This document shows, one piece after another, positions 49,856 to 62,700 of a stretch of DNA of 64,000 nt. The notes below the pieces were generated by a model that was not told the origin of the DNA, ran no database searches, and saw nothing but the letters and a program-made list of their open reading frames with translations. A program made the translations under genes and the position numbers. Within the stretch, counting starts at the first letter, position 1. Each line of letters opens with the position of its first letter. Source of the DNA: Mesorhizobium sp. LMG 17147 (GTDB lineage Bacteria > Pseudomonadota > Alphaproteobacteria > Rhizobiales > Rhizobiaceae); the NCBI RefSeq assembly GCF_024297145.1, contig NZ_JANCTC010000003.1, positions 308,000-371,999 on the forward strand, given 5' to 3'.

Positions 49856-50416
49856 ATGACGCGAATGATGAACGAACTGGACGAGCGCGCTCTCTCCGTC
49901 ACCAGATTCTGGCGCGACGCCGGGGAGGAGGCATGGTTCGAGAAGAACGACGCCTTTGATGCCGACTTCCGCACCCGGTTTTTCGATCTGCACTTCGCCG
50001 CCGCCGGCCGCGAATGCGACGGCTGGTCCGAACACGCCGAAGGGTCGCTGGCACTGATGATCCTCCTCGACCAGTTTCCGCGAAACTGCTTTCGCGGCAC
50101 CGGCCACATGTACGCCACGGACCCGCTGGCGCGGCATTTCGCCGGGAAGGCGATCGCTGACGGCCATGACCTGGCGCTCGACGAAGAGCTCCGCGTTTTT
50201 CTCTATCTGCCCTATGAGCATTCGGAGGACCTCGCCGATCAGCTCAAATCGGTGGAGCTTACAGCCGCCAAGGCGCCATCCTACCTGAAATATGCGATCG
50301 AGCATCGCGACATCATCCAGCGCTTCGGCCGTTTTCCGCACCGAAACAGGATGCTTGGCCGCGAGACTACACCGGACGAACAAATGTTCCTCGACGGAGG
50401 TGGGTTTTCCGGCTGA
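49856..50416 (+). CDS. DUF924-family protein
   Basis: A 186-residue protein of the DUF924 (TPR-like helical) family: 'VTRFWRDAGEEAWFEKNDAFD', 'FRTRFFDLHFAAAGRE', 'LMILLDQFPRNCFRGTGHMYATDPLAR' and 'FLYLPYEHSEDLADQ' are the hallmarks. Function unknown. Starts 8 bases after the antiporter stop, so co-transcribed. Met5 is an alternative start. Confidence 0.9.
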   Translation: MTRMMNELDERALSVTRFWRDAGEEAWFEKNDAFDADFRTRFFDLHFAAAGRECDGWSEHAEGSLALMILLDQFPRNCFRGTGHMYATDPLARHFAGKAIADGHDLALDEELRVFLYLPYEHSEDLADQLKSVELTAAKAPSYLKYAIEHRDIIQRFGRFPHRNRMLGRETTPDEQMFLDGGGFSG

Positions 50417-50440
50417 TTTCGGGCTCCGATGGCGGCAGCG

Positions 50441-50953
50441 TCAGGCCTTCCACCAATCCCGGCCTGACGGCAGCCGTTCAATGCCCGATGTGTTGACTGC
50501 GGCCAGCCGCTCCGACACGCTCTTGCTGTCGACCACGAGCTCCGGCGCAATTTCTGCCAGCGGTGCCAGCACGAAGGCGCGCTCCAGCATGCGCGGATGC
50601 GGCACCTCCAGCCCGGTCTCGTGGATAACGCGGTCGCCGAACACCAGAATGTCGATATCGATCAGGCGCGGCCCCCAGCGCTCCTCGCGCACCCGCTTCA
50701 GTTTTCGCTCGGCATCAAGGCAGAGGTCCAGCAACTCTCGCGGTGCGAGCGCGGTCCAGATTTCGGCCGCCGCATTGAGGAAATCCGGCTGATCGAGCTT
50801 GCCCCAAGGCGGCGTGCGGTAGAGCGACGAAACGGCAACGACGCGCGTGCTCTCGTCGGCATCCAGAATGCCCAGTGCCGCAGCCATCGACCTCGCCGGA
50901 TCACCGAGATTGCCGCCGAGACTGAGATAGACGGTATTATTCTGGCCAGACAA
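50441..50953 (-). CDS. folK: 6-hydroxymethyl-7,8-dihydropterin pyrophosphokinase
   Basis: A 170-residue HPPK transferring pyrophosphate from ATP to hydroxymethyl-dihydropterin, the step before DHPS in folate synthesis. Motifs 'VYLSLGGNLGDPARSM', 'YRTPPWGKLDQPDFLNAA' and 'RWGPRLIDIDILVFGD' (Mg-binding Asp pair) are intact. Its start lies inside the end of folB (17-base overlap). Confidence 0.95.
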   Translation of the reverse strand: MSGQNNTVYLSLGGNLGDPARSMAAALGILDADESTRVVAVSSLYRTPPWGKLDQPDFLNAAAEIWTALAPRELLDLCLDAERKLKRVREERWGPRLIDIDILVFGDRVIHETGLEVPHPRMLERAFVLAPLAEIAPELVVDSKSVSERLAAVNTSGIERLPSGRDWWKA

Positions 50954-51296
50954 CGGTCACCTCGACATGATCGAGCACACCCGGCACCGGGGCATTCGGC
51001 TTGCGCACGGTGATCTCGGCCTTTTTTATCTGCGGAAACCGCGCCGTCAGCGCCCTCGCCACTTCGAGCGCCAGCGCTTCGATCAGAAAGCGCCGCTCGC
51101 CTGTAATGATCTTCTCGATGACCGCAAAAGCGATGCCGTAATTGACGGTGTCCTCGATGGAATCCTCAACCAGCGCCCGCCCGGGATCCACCGTGAGTGC
51201 CGCATCGACATAAAAGCGCTGGCCGAGCGTCTCTTCTTCGTCCAGCACACCGTGCCGAGCGAAGAAGGCGCAGTTTTTCATGCGGATGACATACAT
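50937..51296 (-). CDS. folB: Dihydroneopterin aldolase
   Basis: A 119-residue DHNA converting dihydroneopterin to hydroxymethyl-dihydropterin plus glycolaldehyde. 'CAFFARHGVLDEEETLGQRF' (active-site Glu) and 'RRFLIEALALEVARALTARF' and the terminal Lys in 'ITVRKPNAPVPG' are typical. Middle gene of folP-folB-folK, three bases after folP. Confidence 0.94.
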   Translation of the reverse strand: MYVIRMKNCAFFARHGVLDEEETLGQRFYVDAALTVDPGRALVEDSIEDTVNYGIAFAVIEKIITGERRFLIEALALEVARALTARFPQIKKAEITVRKPNAPVPGVLDHVEVTVVWPE

Positions 51297-51299
51297 GGC

Positions 51300-52145
51300 T
51301 CAGCTTTCCCCGATCTCACGCGCCAGCATAGCATCGGCAATGGCCAACACATCCACGTTGATTGCGACATCGTGGACGCGAAAAAGATGCGCGCCTTTGA
51401 GCCTCAGGATGACGCTGGTGGCCGCGGTTCCGGCGCCCCTTGCGGCTGCATCGCGGCCGGTGACGGTGCCGATAAAGCGCTTTCGCGATGTGCCGGCCAT
51501 CAGTGGAAAACCCAGCGCACGAAGCTCGGAAAACCGTGCCATCAGGTCAAGATTTTCAGCGGCCGTCTCCTTGGCGAAGCCGAAGCCCGGGTCGAGCACG
51601 ATATGGTCGTCGGCAACACCGCTCCGTCGCGCAATTTCCAGCGACTTCCTGAGGAAGAAGAGCTGATCGGCAATCACGTCAGGCAGTTTCTGTCGATCCC
51701 GTCCCGTGTGCATGATGACAAGCCCGGCGCCGGTTTCGGCCGCGACGCGGGCAATGCCCGATTCGCGCTGCAGGCCCCAGACGTCATTGACGATATGTGC
51801 GCCGGCCTGGACGGCGAGCCGGGCCGTATCCTCGCGATAGGTATCGACCGAGATCAGCGTTCCGCCAGACGTCGCGAGCGCCTCGATGACCGGCAATATG
51901 CGAGCCTGCTCTTCCTTTGCGGAGATCGCAGACGCCCCGGGACGTGTCGATTCTCCGCCGATGTCGATGACGGAGGCCCCCTCCCCGACCATGCGGCGCG
52001 CCTGGTCAACTGCTCTTTCAGGCGCATCGAACAGGCCGCCGTCGGAAAAACTGTCCGGCGTGATGTTGAGGATGCCGACGACCACGGCCTTGCCACCAAT
52101 GTCGAGATGGCGTCCGTGGGCCAACTGCCATCGCCCTGTCATCAT
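51300..52145 (-). CDS. folP: Dihydropteroate synthase
   Basis: A 281-residue TIM-barrel enzyme (sulfonamide target) joining hydroxymethyl-dihydropterin-PP with p-aminobenzoate. Signature 'VVGILNITPDSFSDGG' and 'DIGGESTRPGASAI', then 'IVLDPGFGFAKETAAE' and 'PLMAGTSRKRFIG'. First of the folPBK operon. Met2 could also serve as start. Confidence 0.95.
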   Translation of the reverse strand: MMTGRWQLAHGRHLDIGGKAVVVGILNITPDSFSDGGLFDAPERAVDQARRMVGEGASVIDIGGESTRPGASAISAKEEQARILPVIEALATSGGTLISVDTYREDTARLAVQAGAHIVNDVWGLQRESGIARVAAETGAGLVIMHTGRDRQKLPDVIADQLFFLRKSLEIARRSGVADDHIVLDPGFGFAKETAAENLDLMARFSELRALGFPLMAGTSRKRFIGTVTGRDAAARGAGTAATSVILRLKGAHLFRVHDVAINVDVLAIADAMLAREIGES

Positions 52146-52241
52146 TGCCCATCAACCATGTCCGATCCCGCGGCGTGGCCGGGGATCAATTCCGTTGCGC
52201 CGGAGACGGCGGTAAAGCAAGGTGGGCAAAGAGGCAACACG

Positions 52242-52859
52242 ATGAAACGATCCTTCCTTTGCGCCCTGATGCTCGCCCTGACCGCATTCCCGGCCAGCGC
52301 TGCAACTCTCGTCAAGACATATAGTTATTTCCCGATCGGCGGCAGGACACTCGACGACATCGAGACCCAGCTGTCGAAACTCGGGCCTCGGGTGAAAAGC
52401 ACCGGGTCGCGGCATCCAGGCGCTACCCAGATGGCGTTCACCACCCGCGTCAGCTATGCGCAAAAGCCGGGCTCGTGCTGGATTGCCGACGCTGTCGTCA
52501 CCGTCAAGGTCAAGGTGATCCTTCCGCAGTGGCGCCGCCCGCGGAAAGCCGATGCAGGCGTCAGGCTGTTCTGGGATACGTTGTCCGCCGACATCAAGCG
52601 CCATGAGGAACGCCACGTCGAGATTGCCAAGAACCATGGCCGCGAACTCGAAGACGCCTTGAAGGCGAGCTACCCGGAAAAGACCTGCGAACTGGCCAAG
52701 GCCAAGGCCGCAAAAATAACGGCGGCCATGCTCGCCAAGCACGACCAGGAGCAGATGCGCTTCGATCGTGTGGAAAGCGTCAATTTCCAAAGCCGCATCC
52801 TGCGGCTCTTGAATTACCGCATCGAGCGCATTGAGAACGGCCGACTCGCTCCCGGCTGA
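52242..52859 (+). CDS. Secreted DUF922-type zinc protease
   Basis: A 205-residue exported protein. Signal peptide (MKRSFLCALMLALTAFPASA, cleavage after ASA). The DUF922 domain includes the zinc-protease motif HExxH in 'DIKRHEERHVEIAKNHG', after 'RTLDDIETQLSKLGPRV'. Activity on substrates is untested for the family. GAGG precedes the ATG. Divergent from folP. Confidence 0.87.
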   Translation: MKRSFLCALMLALTAFPASAATLVKTYSYFPIGGRTLDDIETQLSKLGPRVKSTGSRHPGATQMAFTTRVSYAQKPGSCWIADAVVTVKVKVILPQWRRPRKADAGVRLFWDTLSADIKRHEERHVEIAKNHGRELEDALKASYPEKTCELAKAKAAKITAAMLAKHDQEQMRFDRVESVNFQSRILRLLNYRIERIENGRLAPG

Positions 52860-53078
52860 ACTTCGCGTCGTCGGAAAAGCCAATTTGGACCAAAGCCAAT
52901 TTTGCCGAAACATGGTGCCAGCTTCGAAAAACTTTCGAGCCGCTGTCGAAATCGGCCTATAGCGAACGACATATATCGAGTTCGCAGGGCTCATCTCAAA
53001 GGCACGAGAACACGGCCAATCTGTACACTCGACGCAGTCCAGCGCCTCGCGGACGTGCACCCAAGCGTAATGGGATGA

Positions 53079-54566
53079 ATGGATATGGACCAGGCTATCG
53101 ACAAGCAAGCGATGGTGGAAACCAGCACGCCGCTGACCGAAACCGAGAAAAACGCCATCATCGGCGGCGTGCTTTTGTCGATGCTGCTGGCAGCGCTCGA
53201 CCAGACCATCGTCGCGCCGGCGATGCCGACGATGGCACGTCTGCTCGGGCATGCCGAGTATTTGCCGTGGATCGTGACCGGCTATCTTCTGACCGCGACC
53301 GCCGTGGCGCCGCTCTACGGCAAGATCTCCGACATTTATGGTCGCCGGCCCACCGTCTATGCTGCAATCCTGATCTTTCTCGCCGGCTCGCTGGTCAGCG
53401 CCACCGCCCCCAACATGCTGGTCCTGGTTGTCGGCCGGGCGATCCAGGGCGCCGGCGGCGGCGGGCTGTTCGCCCTGACGCAGACCGTGATCGGCGACCT
53501 CGTGCCGCCGCGTGAGCGGGCTCGCTACGCCGCCTGGATCTCGGGCACCTGGGCCGTCGCCAGCATCGCCGGGCCGCTGCTCGGCGGCACCTTCGCCGAA
53601 CATCTGCATTGGTCGCTGATCTTCTGGATCAACATTCCGCTCGGCCTGCTGGCGATGGCGATCATCAACAACCCGCTCAAGAAGCTGCCGATCGCCGCAA
53701 AACATCACCGCATCGACGGCCTCGGCGCGCTGCTTCTGGTCGCGGCCACCTCGCTGCTGCTGCTTGCCTTGAACTGGGGCGGCAGCGAGTATCCCTGGCT
53801 GTCGCCTGAAATCCTTGGACTGCTCGCCGGCTCAGCGGTGTTCTGGAGCGCGTTCGCGCTGAGGCTGCTGCGTGCGGCCGAACCGCTGATCTCGCTCGAA
53901 GTGCTCGGCAATCCGATCGTTCTCGCCGGGACGCTGTCGATGTTCCTGCTGCAGGCCGCCAATGTCGGCTTGTCGGTCTATCTGCCGGTCTACCTGCAAT
54001 CGGTCGTCGGCCTGTCGGTCAGCGAATCGGGCACCGCGTTGCTTGGGCTGATGCTCGGCACGGTGGCCGGTGCGACCTTCAGCGCGCGAATGATCCCGCG
54101 CTTTTTCCACTATAAACGCATTGCCATGATCGGAACGGTTTTCTCGATCCTGTGCCTCGGCGTGCTCAGCCTGGTCGCCGGGCATGCCTCACTGTTGCTC
54201 GTCGAGGTGTTGACGACCTGCGTAGGCCTGGGCACAGGCACGACCTTTCCGGTTGCCACTGTCTCGGTCCAGAACGCCGTCGATCGTATGCACCTTGGCG
54301 TGGCGACCGGCGTTCTCACCTTCCTCCGCTCGCTGGGCAGTGCGCTTGGCGTCGCCATGCTTGGTGCCGTCGCCCTTGGCTACGGCCTGCCGCTGGCGAG
54401 CGAAGGCACGCAGCCGGCCGGCCATGTTGCCTCGGCCATGCCGTTCGTGATGATCTTTCTTGCCGCGGCCGCAACCTTGCTGTTGTCGTTCATCACGCTC
54501 TGGCTGATGCCGGAAAAAACGCTTCGCGGCCATGCCGAGGCTGTGGCCCCAGCGTTGGCGGAGTAG
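53079..54566 (+). CDS. DHA2-family (EmrB/QacA) multidrug MFS transporter
   Basis: A 495-residue, 14-span proton-drug antiporter. 'LLAALDQTIVAPAMPTMAR' holds the DHA2 motif (LDxTIVxxAxP), 'GKISDIYGRRPTVYAAI' is MFS motif A, and 'GTWAVASIAGPLLGG' is motif C. Substrates unknown. No membrane-fusion partner adjoins, so it probably exports into the periplasm alone. No TetR/MarR gene is next to it. Confidence 0.9.
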   Translation: MDMDQAIDKQAMVETSTPLTETEKNAIIGGVLLSMLLAALDQTIVAPAMPTMARLLGHAEYLPWIVTGYLLTATAVAPLYGKISDIYGRRPTVYAAILIFLAGSLVSATAPNMLVLVVGRAIQGAGGGGLFALTQTVIGDLVPPRERARYAAWISGTWAVASIAGPLLGGTFAEHLHWSLIFWINIPLGLLAMAIINNPLKKLPIAAKHHRIDGLGALLLVAATSLLLLALNWGGSEYPWLSPEILGLLAGSAVFWSAFALRLLRAAEPLISLEVLGNPIVLAGTLSMFLLQAANVGLSVYLPVYLQSVVGLSVSESGTALLGLMLGTVAGATFSARMIPRFFHYKRIAMIGTVFSILCLGVLSLVAGHASLLLVEVLTTCVGLGTGTTFPVATVSVQNAVDRMHLGVATGVLTFLRSLGSALGVAMLGAVALGYGLPLASEGTQPAGHVASAMPFVMIFLAAAATLLLSFITLWLMPEKTLRGHAEAVAPALAE

Positions 54567-54593
54567 ACCGGCCCGACAAAAATACAGCGAGGG

Positions 54594-56025
<1,432 letters not shown>

Positions 56026-56122
56026 TTGTCACCTGAAGGGAGTCTGAGCCGACATAATCACTCTGCCGGACAAGTCAACTGCGGCGCCAAAGCGCCGCTG
56101 TGTGGCATTTCGGGAATAAGTG

Positions 56123-56494
56123 CTATCGGCTGATGGCGGCGACGAAGTCGCGCACTTCTTCGATCAGCGAGCCAAGCCGCTTCAGCGTGCCGGCGTCTTC
56201 GGGCCGGCATTCGATCGCACTGGCGCAATCGGCGATGGCGAAGGCGCCGACCCCGCGCGCCGAGCCTTTGAGCCCGTGTGCCAATAGCAGCCGCTGCCCC
56301 ACATCCGCATCGACGATCTTGTCGCGCACCGACAGCGCCTGCTGCACGAACAGAGCCAGCACCTCCTGCTCGAGGCTCCGATCGCCCATCGTCTGGCGCG
56401 CAAGATGCCCCAGGTCGATCGGCCGCGCCCCGGCTGTCCCCGACACATCGCCGCCGGGCATCGAGAAGGCAATGCCGTTTTCGCCACGTATCAC
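56123..56494 (-). CDS. Hpt-domain phosphotransfer protein
   Basis: A 123-residue protein containing one Hpt helical bundle. The phospho-accepting His is H73 in 'LLLAHGLKGSARGVGAFAIAD', the canonical HxLKGSA motif. No other domain. It would relay phosphate between a hybrid kinase and a response regulator; the partner is unknown. GTG at 56494, 8 bases from GGAG, is my start; a TTG at 56521 is the alternative. Confidence 0.82.
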   Translation of the reverse strand: MIRGENGIAFSMPGGDVSGTAGARPIDLGHLARQTMGDRSLEQEVLALFVQQALSVRDKIVDADVGQRLLLAHGLKGSARGVGAFAIADCASAIECRPEDAGTLKRLGSLIEEVRDFVAAISR

Positions 56495-56774
56495 TTTGAG
56501 ACTCCGTTCTTCGACCCGCAAAAACTAGGCGTATCCGGTGGACAACGGGTTAATGATTGGCCCGGAAAAATGTCGCGATAACGGCGCCGGAATCACGGCT
56601 GTGTTAACCTTATATTTAAAGTTTTACGTATCGGGCGGAATGCATGTTTTCTTTACCCGGCTGTGTCATTACGATACGACAGGTCCATTTTCAGCCTCCT
56701 GCGCGGGACACGCTAGGCAGAATCAATAAGCAGAACCATAAGTCCCGCGGCAGCTTGTACAGGGTAGCGAAGGC

Positions 56775-59700
56775 ATGGCGAAGAAACCAACGACGACAAG
56801 AACGCTCGACAGCGACGTAGCCAGGGAACTCGAAAAGGCACTCGATATCGACCTGAGCGGCGATGCCGGCGGCGACTTCGACATGGCGGCATCCATGGAA
56901 GATCTGGAAGCGCAAATATCGCAAGCCGCCGACGAGCTGGCGCGCGAAGGTCGCAGCCAGAACGAACCGCCTGCCCCGGACCAGACCCAGAGCGCGGCAC
57001 CAGCCGCCAATCAAAGCCAGAACGCAAATTCCGCGCCAAAGGCCAAGCCGGCTGAGTTGCGTCCTGTCACAACGCGCAATGGCTCGCAGCCGGCAGCTTT
57101 CTCGCCGGCCAACGACGATCGTCAAAAAGACTATAAGACGCTCCTGCACACCCTCAATCGGCGCGCTTCGAACACGATCTATTGGGTCGTGGCTTTCGTT
57201 TCGCTGGCCTGGATCGCCGGCGCTGGCGGCCTTGCGAACCTGTTGTTCGGACCTGGCATCTGGAACATCCGCACCTTCGATCAGTTTTTCGCCCGTCCCG
57301 AGCTGATCGGCCTGGCGGTCGCGGCAATCGTGCCCGTCATCCTGTTCTGGGCATTCGCAGTGATGATTCGCCGCGCTCAGGAGATGCGCCTTGCCGCGCA
57401 GTCGATGACCGAGGTGGCCTTCCGTCTGGCCGAGCCGGAAAATCTTGCCCAGGATCGCGTCATGATGATCGGCCAAGCGGTTCGCCGCGAGGTAGCAGCC
57501 ATGGGCGAAGGCATCGAACGCACGCTTGCGCGTGCCGTCGAGCTCGAAACGCTGGTTCACAGCGAGGTGAACCAGATCGAGCGCTCCTATTCAGAGAACG
57601 AGTCCCGCATCCGCTCGCTGGTCGATGGGCTGGGCAGCGAGCGCGAAGCAGTCGTCACCCATGCCGAGCGCGTGCGCGCCTCGATCACCGGCGCCCACGA
57701 GACACTGAAAGACGAGATCAACGCCGCCAGCGATATCATTCGCGACAGCATTCTCAATGCCTCGACCAAGCTGTCGATGACGATCAACGAATCCGGCGAC
57801 ACGCTGATCGACAGGATCAACGGAAGCTCGATGTCGATCTTCGATTCGGTGGAGGGCCGGCTCGAATCGATCACCGATCGGCTGTCGACGTCGGGCGAGG
57901 CCTTCGCCAGCCTGCTCGACACCCGCATCGCCAAGCTGACGGACACCACCGATGGCCTGACGCGGTCGCTGACCGACCTGCTCGACGACCGCACGAGCGG
58001 CATGGTGTCGCTGCTCGGCGGCGCCGCCCGCACACTCAATTCGGAATTCGAAGCCAGCCTCAACGGCATCGAGCGGACGCTTGCCGAACGTGGCCAGGCG
58101 CTGATCAGCGAGTTCCAGACCCGCGCCGAGGCGCTCGACACCGGCACGCAGAAGCTCAACGCCGCGCTGGAGGCTCGCGCACGCCAGATCAACGAGACGC
58201 TGGTCGAGCGCGCGCGCGAAATCGCCCACACCTTCCAGGATAGCAAGGAGACGCTGTCGGCAATGATCGATCAGGGCAAGACCCAGATCGGTGCCGACAT
58301 GGCCGACATCATTTCATCGACCTCGACCATGCTTGAAGCCCGCGCCGGCGATTTCGCCGGGCGCATGGAAGCGGCACGCCATGTCGTATCGCGTTCGTTC
58401 GACACGGACATCCAGCGGCTTGCCGATGCTCGCGCCGGCATAGAGGAAGCCGTCGAAAACCATAGCCGCAAGCTTTCCGAAAGCCGCGACCGGATGGCGG
58501 CGGCAATGCAGGCCGATCTGGCGAAATTCGCCGAGGGTCGCGCCGAAATCGACGCAGCGGTGGCCAACCAGGTGCAGAAGCTTGCCGAAGGCCGCAGCCT
58601 TATCTCGCGCGCCCTTGAGGAGGATCTGCGCAAGGTCAACGAATCGCGCGCAGCGATCGACGCTTCACTGGGCAGCCATCTCGAAAGCCTTGAAGAGGGT
58701 CGCAACAGGCTGGCCCAGGCCTTGAACGAAGACTCCGGAAAACTCGTGCAAGCTCGTACGATAATTGATGAAATGGTTGCCGGGCACGTCGGCAAGCTCG
58801 CCGAAGGCCGCAGCATCCTTTCGCGCGCGCTCGAGGCCGACCTCGGCAAGTTGGCAGAGAATCGCGCCGCCATCGACAGCCTCGTCGCCGGTCAGGTCGA
58901 AAAGATCGCCGAGGGTCGCGCCATACTCGCCAGTGCGCTGGAAGCCGACATCGCCGGCATCAATGGCCTCATCGAGGCGCATTCGGCGAAATTGGCGCAA
59001 GACCGCAGCGGCCTTTCCCAGTCACTCGATAACGACCTGTCCGACATCAGGAGTCTGATCGCTGATCATTCTGGCAGGCTCGCCGATGACCGCAGCCTGC
59101 TTTCGAAGACGCTTGAGGACGATCTTGCCAAGCTGGCCGAAAGCCGGTCGAGCATCGATGGGCTGGTTGCCGGCCAGGTCGAGAAGCTGGCGGAAGGCCG
59201 CGATATCCTCAAGCGCGCACTTGAATCGGACCTGAACGCGATCAAGGGCGTCATCGCCAGCCAGTCTGAAAAGCTGGCGGAAGACCGTGGCCAGTTGTCA
59301 CGGGCGCTGGAGAGCGACCTGGAGGCTGTGCGGGGCGTTGTCTCCGATCACATGAACAAGCTTGCCGAAGACCGTTCGACCCTTTCGAAGGCGCTCGAAG
59401 ACGATCTCGCCAAATTGGCCGAAAGCCGCTCGAGCATCGATGTGATGGTTGCCGGCCAGGTCGAAAAGCTGGCAGAGGGCCGCGACATCCTCAAGCGTGC
59501 GCTCGAAGCCGATCTGAGCACTGTCAAGGGCGTCATCGCCAGCCAGTCCGAAAAGCTGGCGGAAGACCGTGGTCAGCTGTCGCGGGCACTGGAGACCGAT
59601 CTCGAGACCGTGCGGGGCGTCGTCTCCGAACATATGAACAAGCTTACCGAAGAGCGTTCGGCCCTGTCGAAAGCGCTCGAGGACGATCTTGCCAGGCTGG

Positions 59701-62700
59701 CAGAGAGCCGTTCGAGCATCGACGGGCTGGTCGCCGGCCAGGTCGAGAAGCTGGCCGAGGGTCGCGACATCCTCAAGCGCGCCTTGGAAGACGATCTTGC
59801 CAAGCTGGCCGAAAGCCGCTCGAGCATCGACGGACTGGTTTCCGGCCAGGTCGAGAAACTGGCCGAAGGCCGCGATATCCTCAAGCGCGCCTTGGAGGCC
59901 GATCTCAACACGATCAGGGGCGCCATCGCCGATCAGTCGCAGCTATTGACCGATAATCGCGCGCAGTTTTCGCGTGCGTTGGAAGCCGATCTCGGCAACG
60001 TCAACAGCCTTGTCGCAACCCACGCAGAGAAGCTCGTCCAGGACCGCTCGACCCTGTCGAAGGCGCTCGAGGACGATCTCGCCAAGCTGGCCGAAAGCCG
60101 TTCGAGCATCGATGGGCTGGTTGCCGGCCAGGTCGAGAAACTGGCGGAAGGCCGCGACATCCTCAGGCGCGCGTTGGAAGCCGACCTGGAGAGGCTTGCA
60201 ATGAGCCGCAGCGAGGTCGACGAGATCGTCGCCGGTCATGTCGGCAAACTGAGCGAGGGCCGCGACATGCTGACCCGCGCATTGCAGGACGATCTCTCCA
60301 GGCTCGCCGAAACGCGCAAGGATGTCGACCGTTCGCTGTCCGGCCATATCGACCAGATCGCCGCCAGGAGCACCGACATCTCCGATGCAATCGCTGCCGA
60401 CGTAGAAAAGATCGAGCAGGCGTTCAGCCGGCAGACAGGCATCATCGAGGAGCGCGCCAGCACCATGGAGCGGGCGCTGTCGACGGGTGTCGACAACGTT
60501 CGCAGTGTGCTCGAAAGAAGCGCGGTCTTCGTCGCCGGGGCGCTGCGCGAGAAGGTCCTGGAAGTCACGAGCGCGCTGCATGAGCAGGCGGGCGCGGCAT
60601 TCAGCGATGCCGACCGCAAGATCGCCGAGCGCGCCGAACAGACCTCGGCTGCCCTGCTCGCCAGGGCGGAGGACATCGCCCGCACCTTTGAAGAGGCGGA
60701 TCGTCGCCTTGCCGCGCGCGCCGAGGATACGTCGAGCGCACTGATTGCCCGCGTCGACGACACGTCGAACACCTTGCTCGCGCGCGCCCAGGAAACGGCC
60801 GATCAGCTGGCAGCCAGAGCAAGTGAGATTGCCGGCACCTTCGACGCGGCGGACCACAGGCTTGTCTCTCGCGCCATCGAAACGGCCCAGTCGCTGGCGG
60901 CACGTGCCGGCGACATCCTGCGCAATTTCGAAACGGCCGACGAGCGGCTGGGCGTGCGCATCGGCGAATCCGCCGAAGCGCTCGCGGCACGCGCGTCGGA
61001 TTTGGGTCGCATTTTCGATGCCGCCGACCAGCAACTTATTTCGCGCATTGCCGAAGGCTCCGAAGCACTTTCGGCGCGTGCGTCCGAGATCGGCCGCATC
61101 TTCGAGGAGGCGGATCATCGCCTGGTATCCCGTATCGCCGACAGCAAAACCGCCATCGGCGAACATGCCGACACCATTGTCGGCGCCTTCACCAGCACCG
61201 AGCAGCGGGTTGCCGAGCGCGCCAGGCAGACTGGCCAGGAACTCGCCGTCCATGCCCGTGAAATCGAGCAGGTGCTTGCCGGTGCCGATGAACGCCTGGC
61301 ATCGAGTGCGGCTGCCACAGCGGCCCGCGTCGAGGAGCAGGTCGCCGGCGTCGAGAACCGCCTCGCCTACTCCGCCGAGACAATGGGCCAAAAGCTCAAC
61401 GAGCAGGTCGCGAACGCCGAGGCGCAGTTGGTCTCGCGTGCCAACACGATCGCCGAAACCTTCACCGCGGTCGGCCAGCATATCGGCCAGAGCACCAATG
61501 ACGCTGCAAAGACCATCGGTGCCAATACTCGCGAGCTCAATACGATGCTTGCGGCACGTTCGGCCGAAATATCGAAAATCCTGGACGAGACGGCACGGCC
61601 GCTGGTCGAGCGCTTTGCCCAGGGCGGCTCCGAGCTGCAAAAGAGCATGGAAGAGGTCACAGAACGTGCGACCGAGAAGCTGCGCACTCAAAACGCCGCC
61701 CTCGTCGACGCCCTCGCCAGCCGCACGGCCGAAACCCTGTCGGCCGTCGAAGGCGCGCGCTCGACGCTTGCCGACAGCGTTGCCGACCTCATCGGCCGCA
61801 TGACCACCTCCAGCTCGCAGCTCGGTCAATTGATCGAGCAGGCGGCGGGCAATCTCGGCCAGGTTGAAGAACGCCTGACCGGGAGCACGCAAAGCTTCGC
61901 AGCGACCACGGAAAAGACCGCGCAGACCTTCGCCAGTTCGGCGCGCCTGGTCGATTCGAACACGACGCGGCTCACCGAGCTGTCGTCCTCGACCTTGCGC
62001 GAGGTTGCTTCCATCGCCACCAAGTTCGACGAGCACAGCCGGTTGCTTTCCAGCGCCTCGGACCTGTTGAGCTCGGCCCAGAGCAATCTCGAGCACACGC
62101 TCGAAAGGCAATCGTCGCTGGAGGACCTCGCCGTCGGCCTTGTCAAGAAATCGGAAGATCTCGAAAGGGTCATGCGCTCGTTCGAGAATCTGGTCGGCCA
62201 AACGCTGCAGAACGCCGAAGGCAAGACGCTGGAATCCGCCGACAAGATCCGTACCGCGATTTCCGAAGTGGTCGATTCGGCCACCAAGCGCTTTGCCGAT
62301 GCGACCGAGGAGATGCGGCGTACCGCCGGCTCGATCAAGAGCGAGCTCGACCTCACCCGCGCCGAGCTCAAGAAAGGCGTCATCGAGATGCCGGAAGAGG
62401 CAAAGGAATCGACCACGGCTATCCGCCGTGCCGTTTCAGAGCAGATCAACGCGCTGAAGGAACTTTCTGAAATCGTTGCGAAATCTGGCCGTAGCGCCGA
62501 CAGTTCGGAACAGCGCAACCTGCGTCCGGCGCCGCAAGCGCCTGCCGCACGCGCCGCTGAGCCGCCACGTCGCCCGGCTCCGGCTCCAGAACAGCGCCGT
62601 CCCCCGCAGGCGCCTTCGGGCGAGGCGGCGCTGCGCGGCACGCTCGACCTCGAACGTCCCGCAGACCAAGCGCCACGCCAGCGCGACCCCAACGGCCGCA

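Noticed and set aside
50967..52859. 630-residue plus-strand frame covering folB, folP and the DUF922 gene
   Set aside because: Only the last 205 residues (from 52242) are real, with signal peptide and HExxH; the rest is antisense to fol genes.
56604..56619. TTAA-N8-TTAA upstream of the giant gene as a CtrA site
   Set aside because: CtrA prefers TTAA-N7-TTAA; spacing is off by one and the site is AT-rich by chance, so not listed as a feature.
58839..60182. Regular repeats as a CRISPR array
   Set aside because: Repeats are contiguous, in frame and coding, with no spacers.
59943..62201. 752-residue minus-strand frame inside the giant gene
   Set aside because: It is the mirror of the repetitive coiled coil; no ribosome site or recognisable domain.
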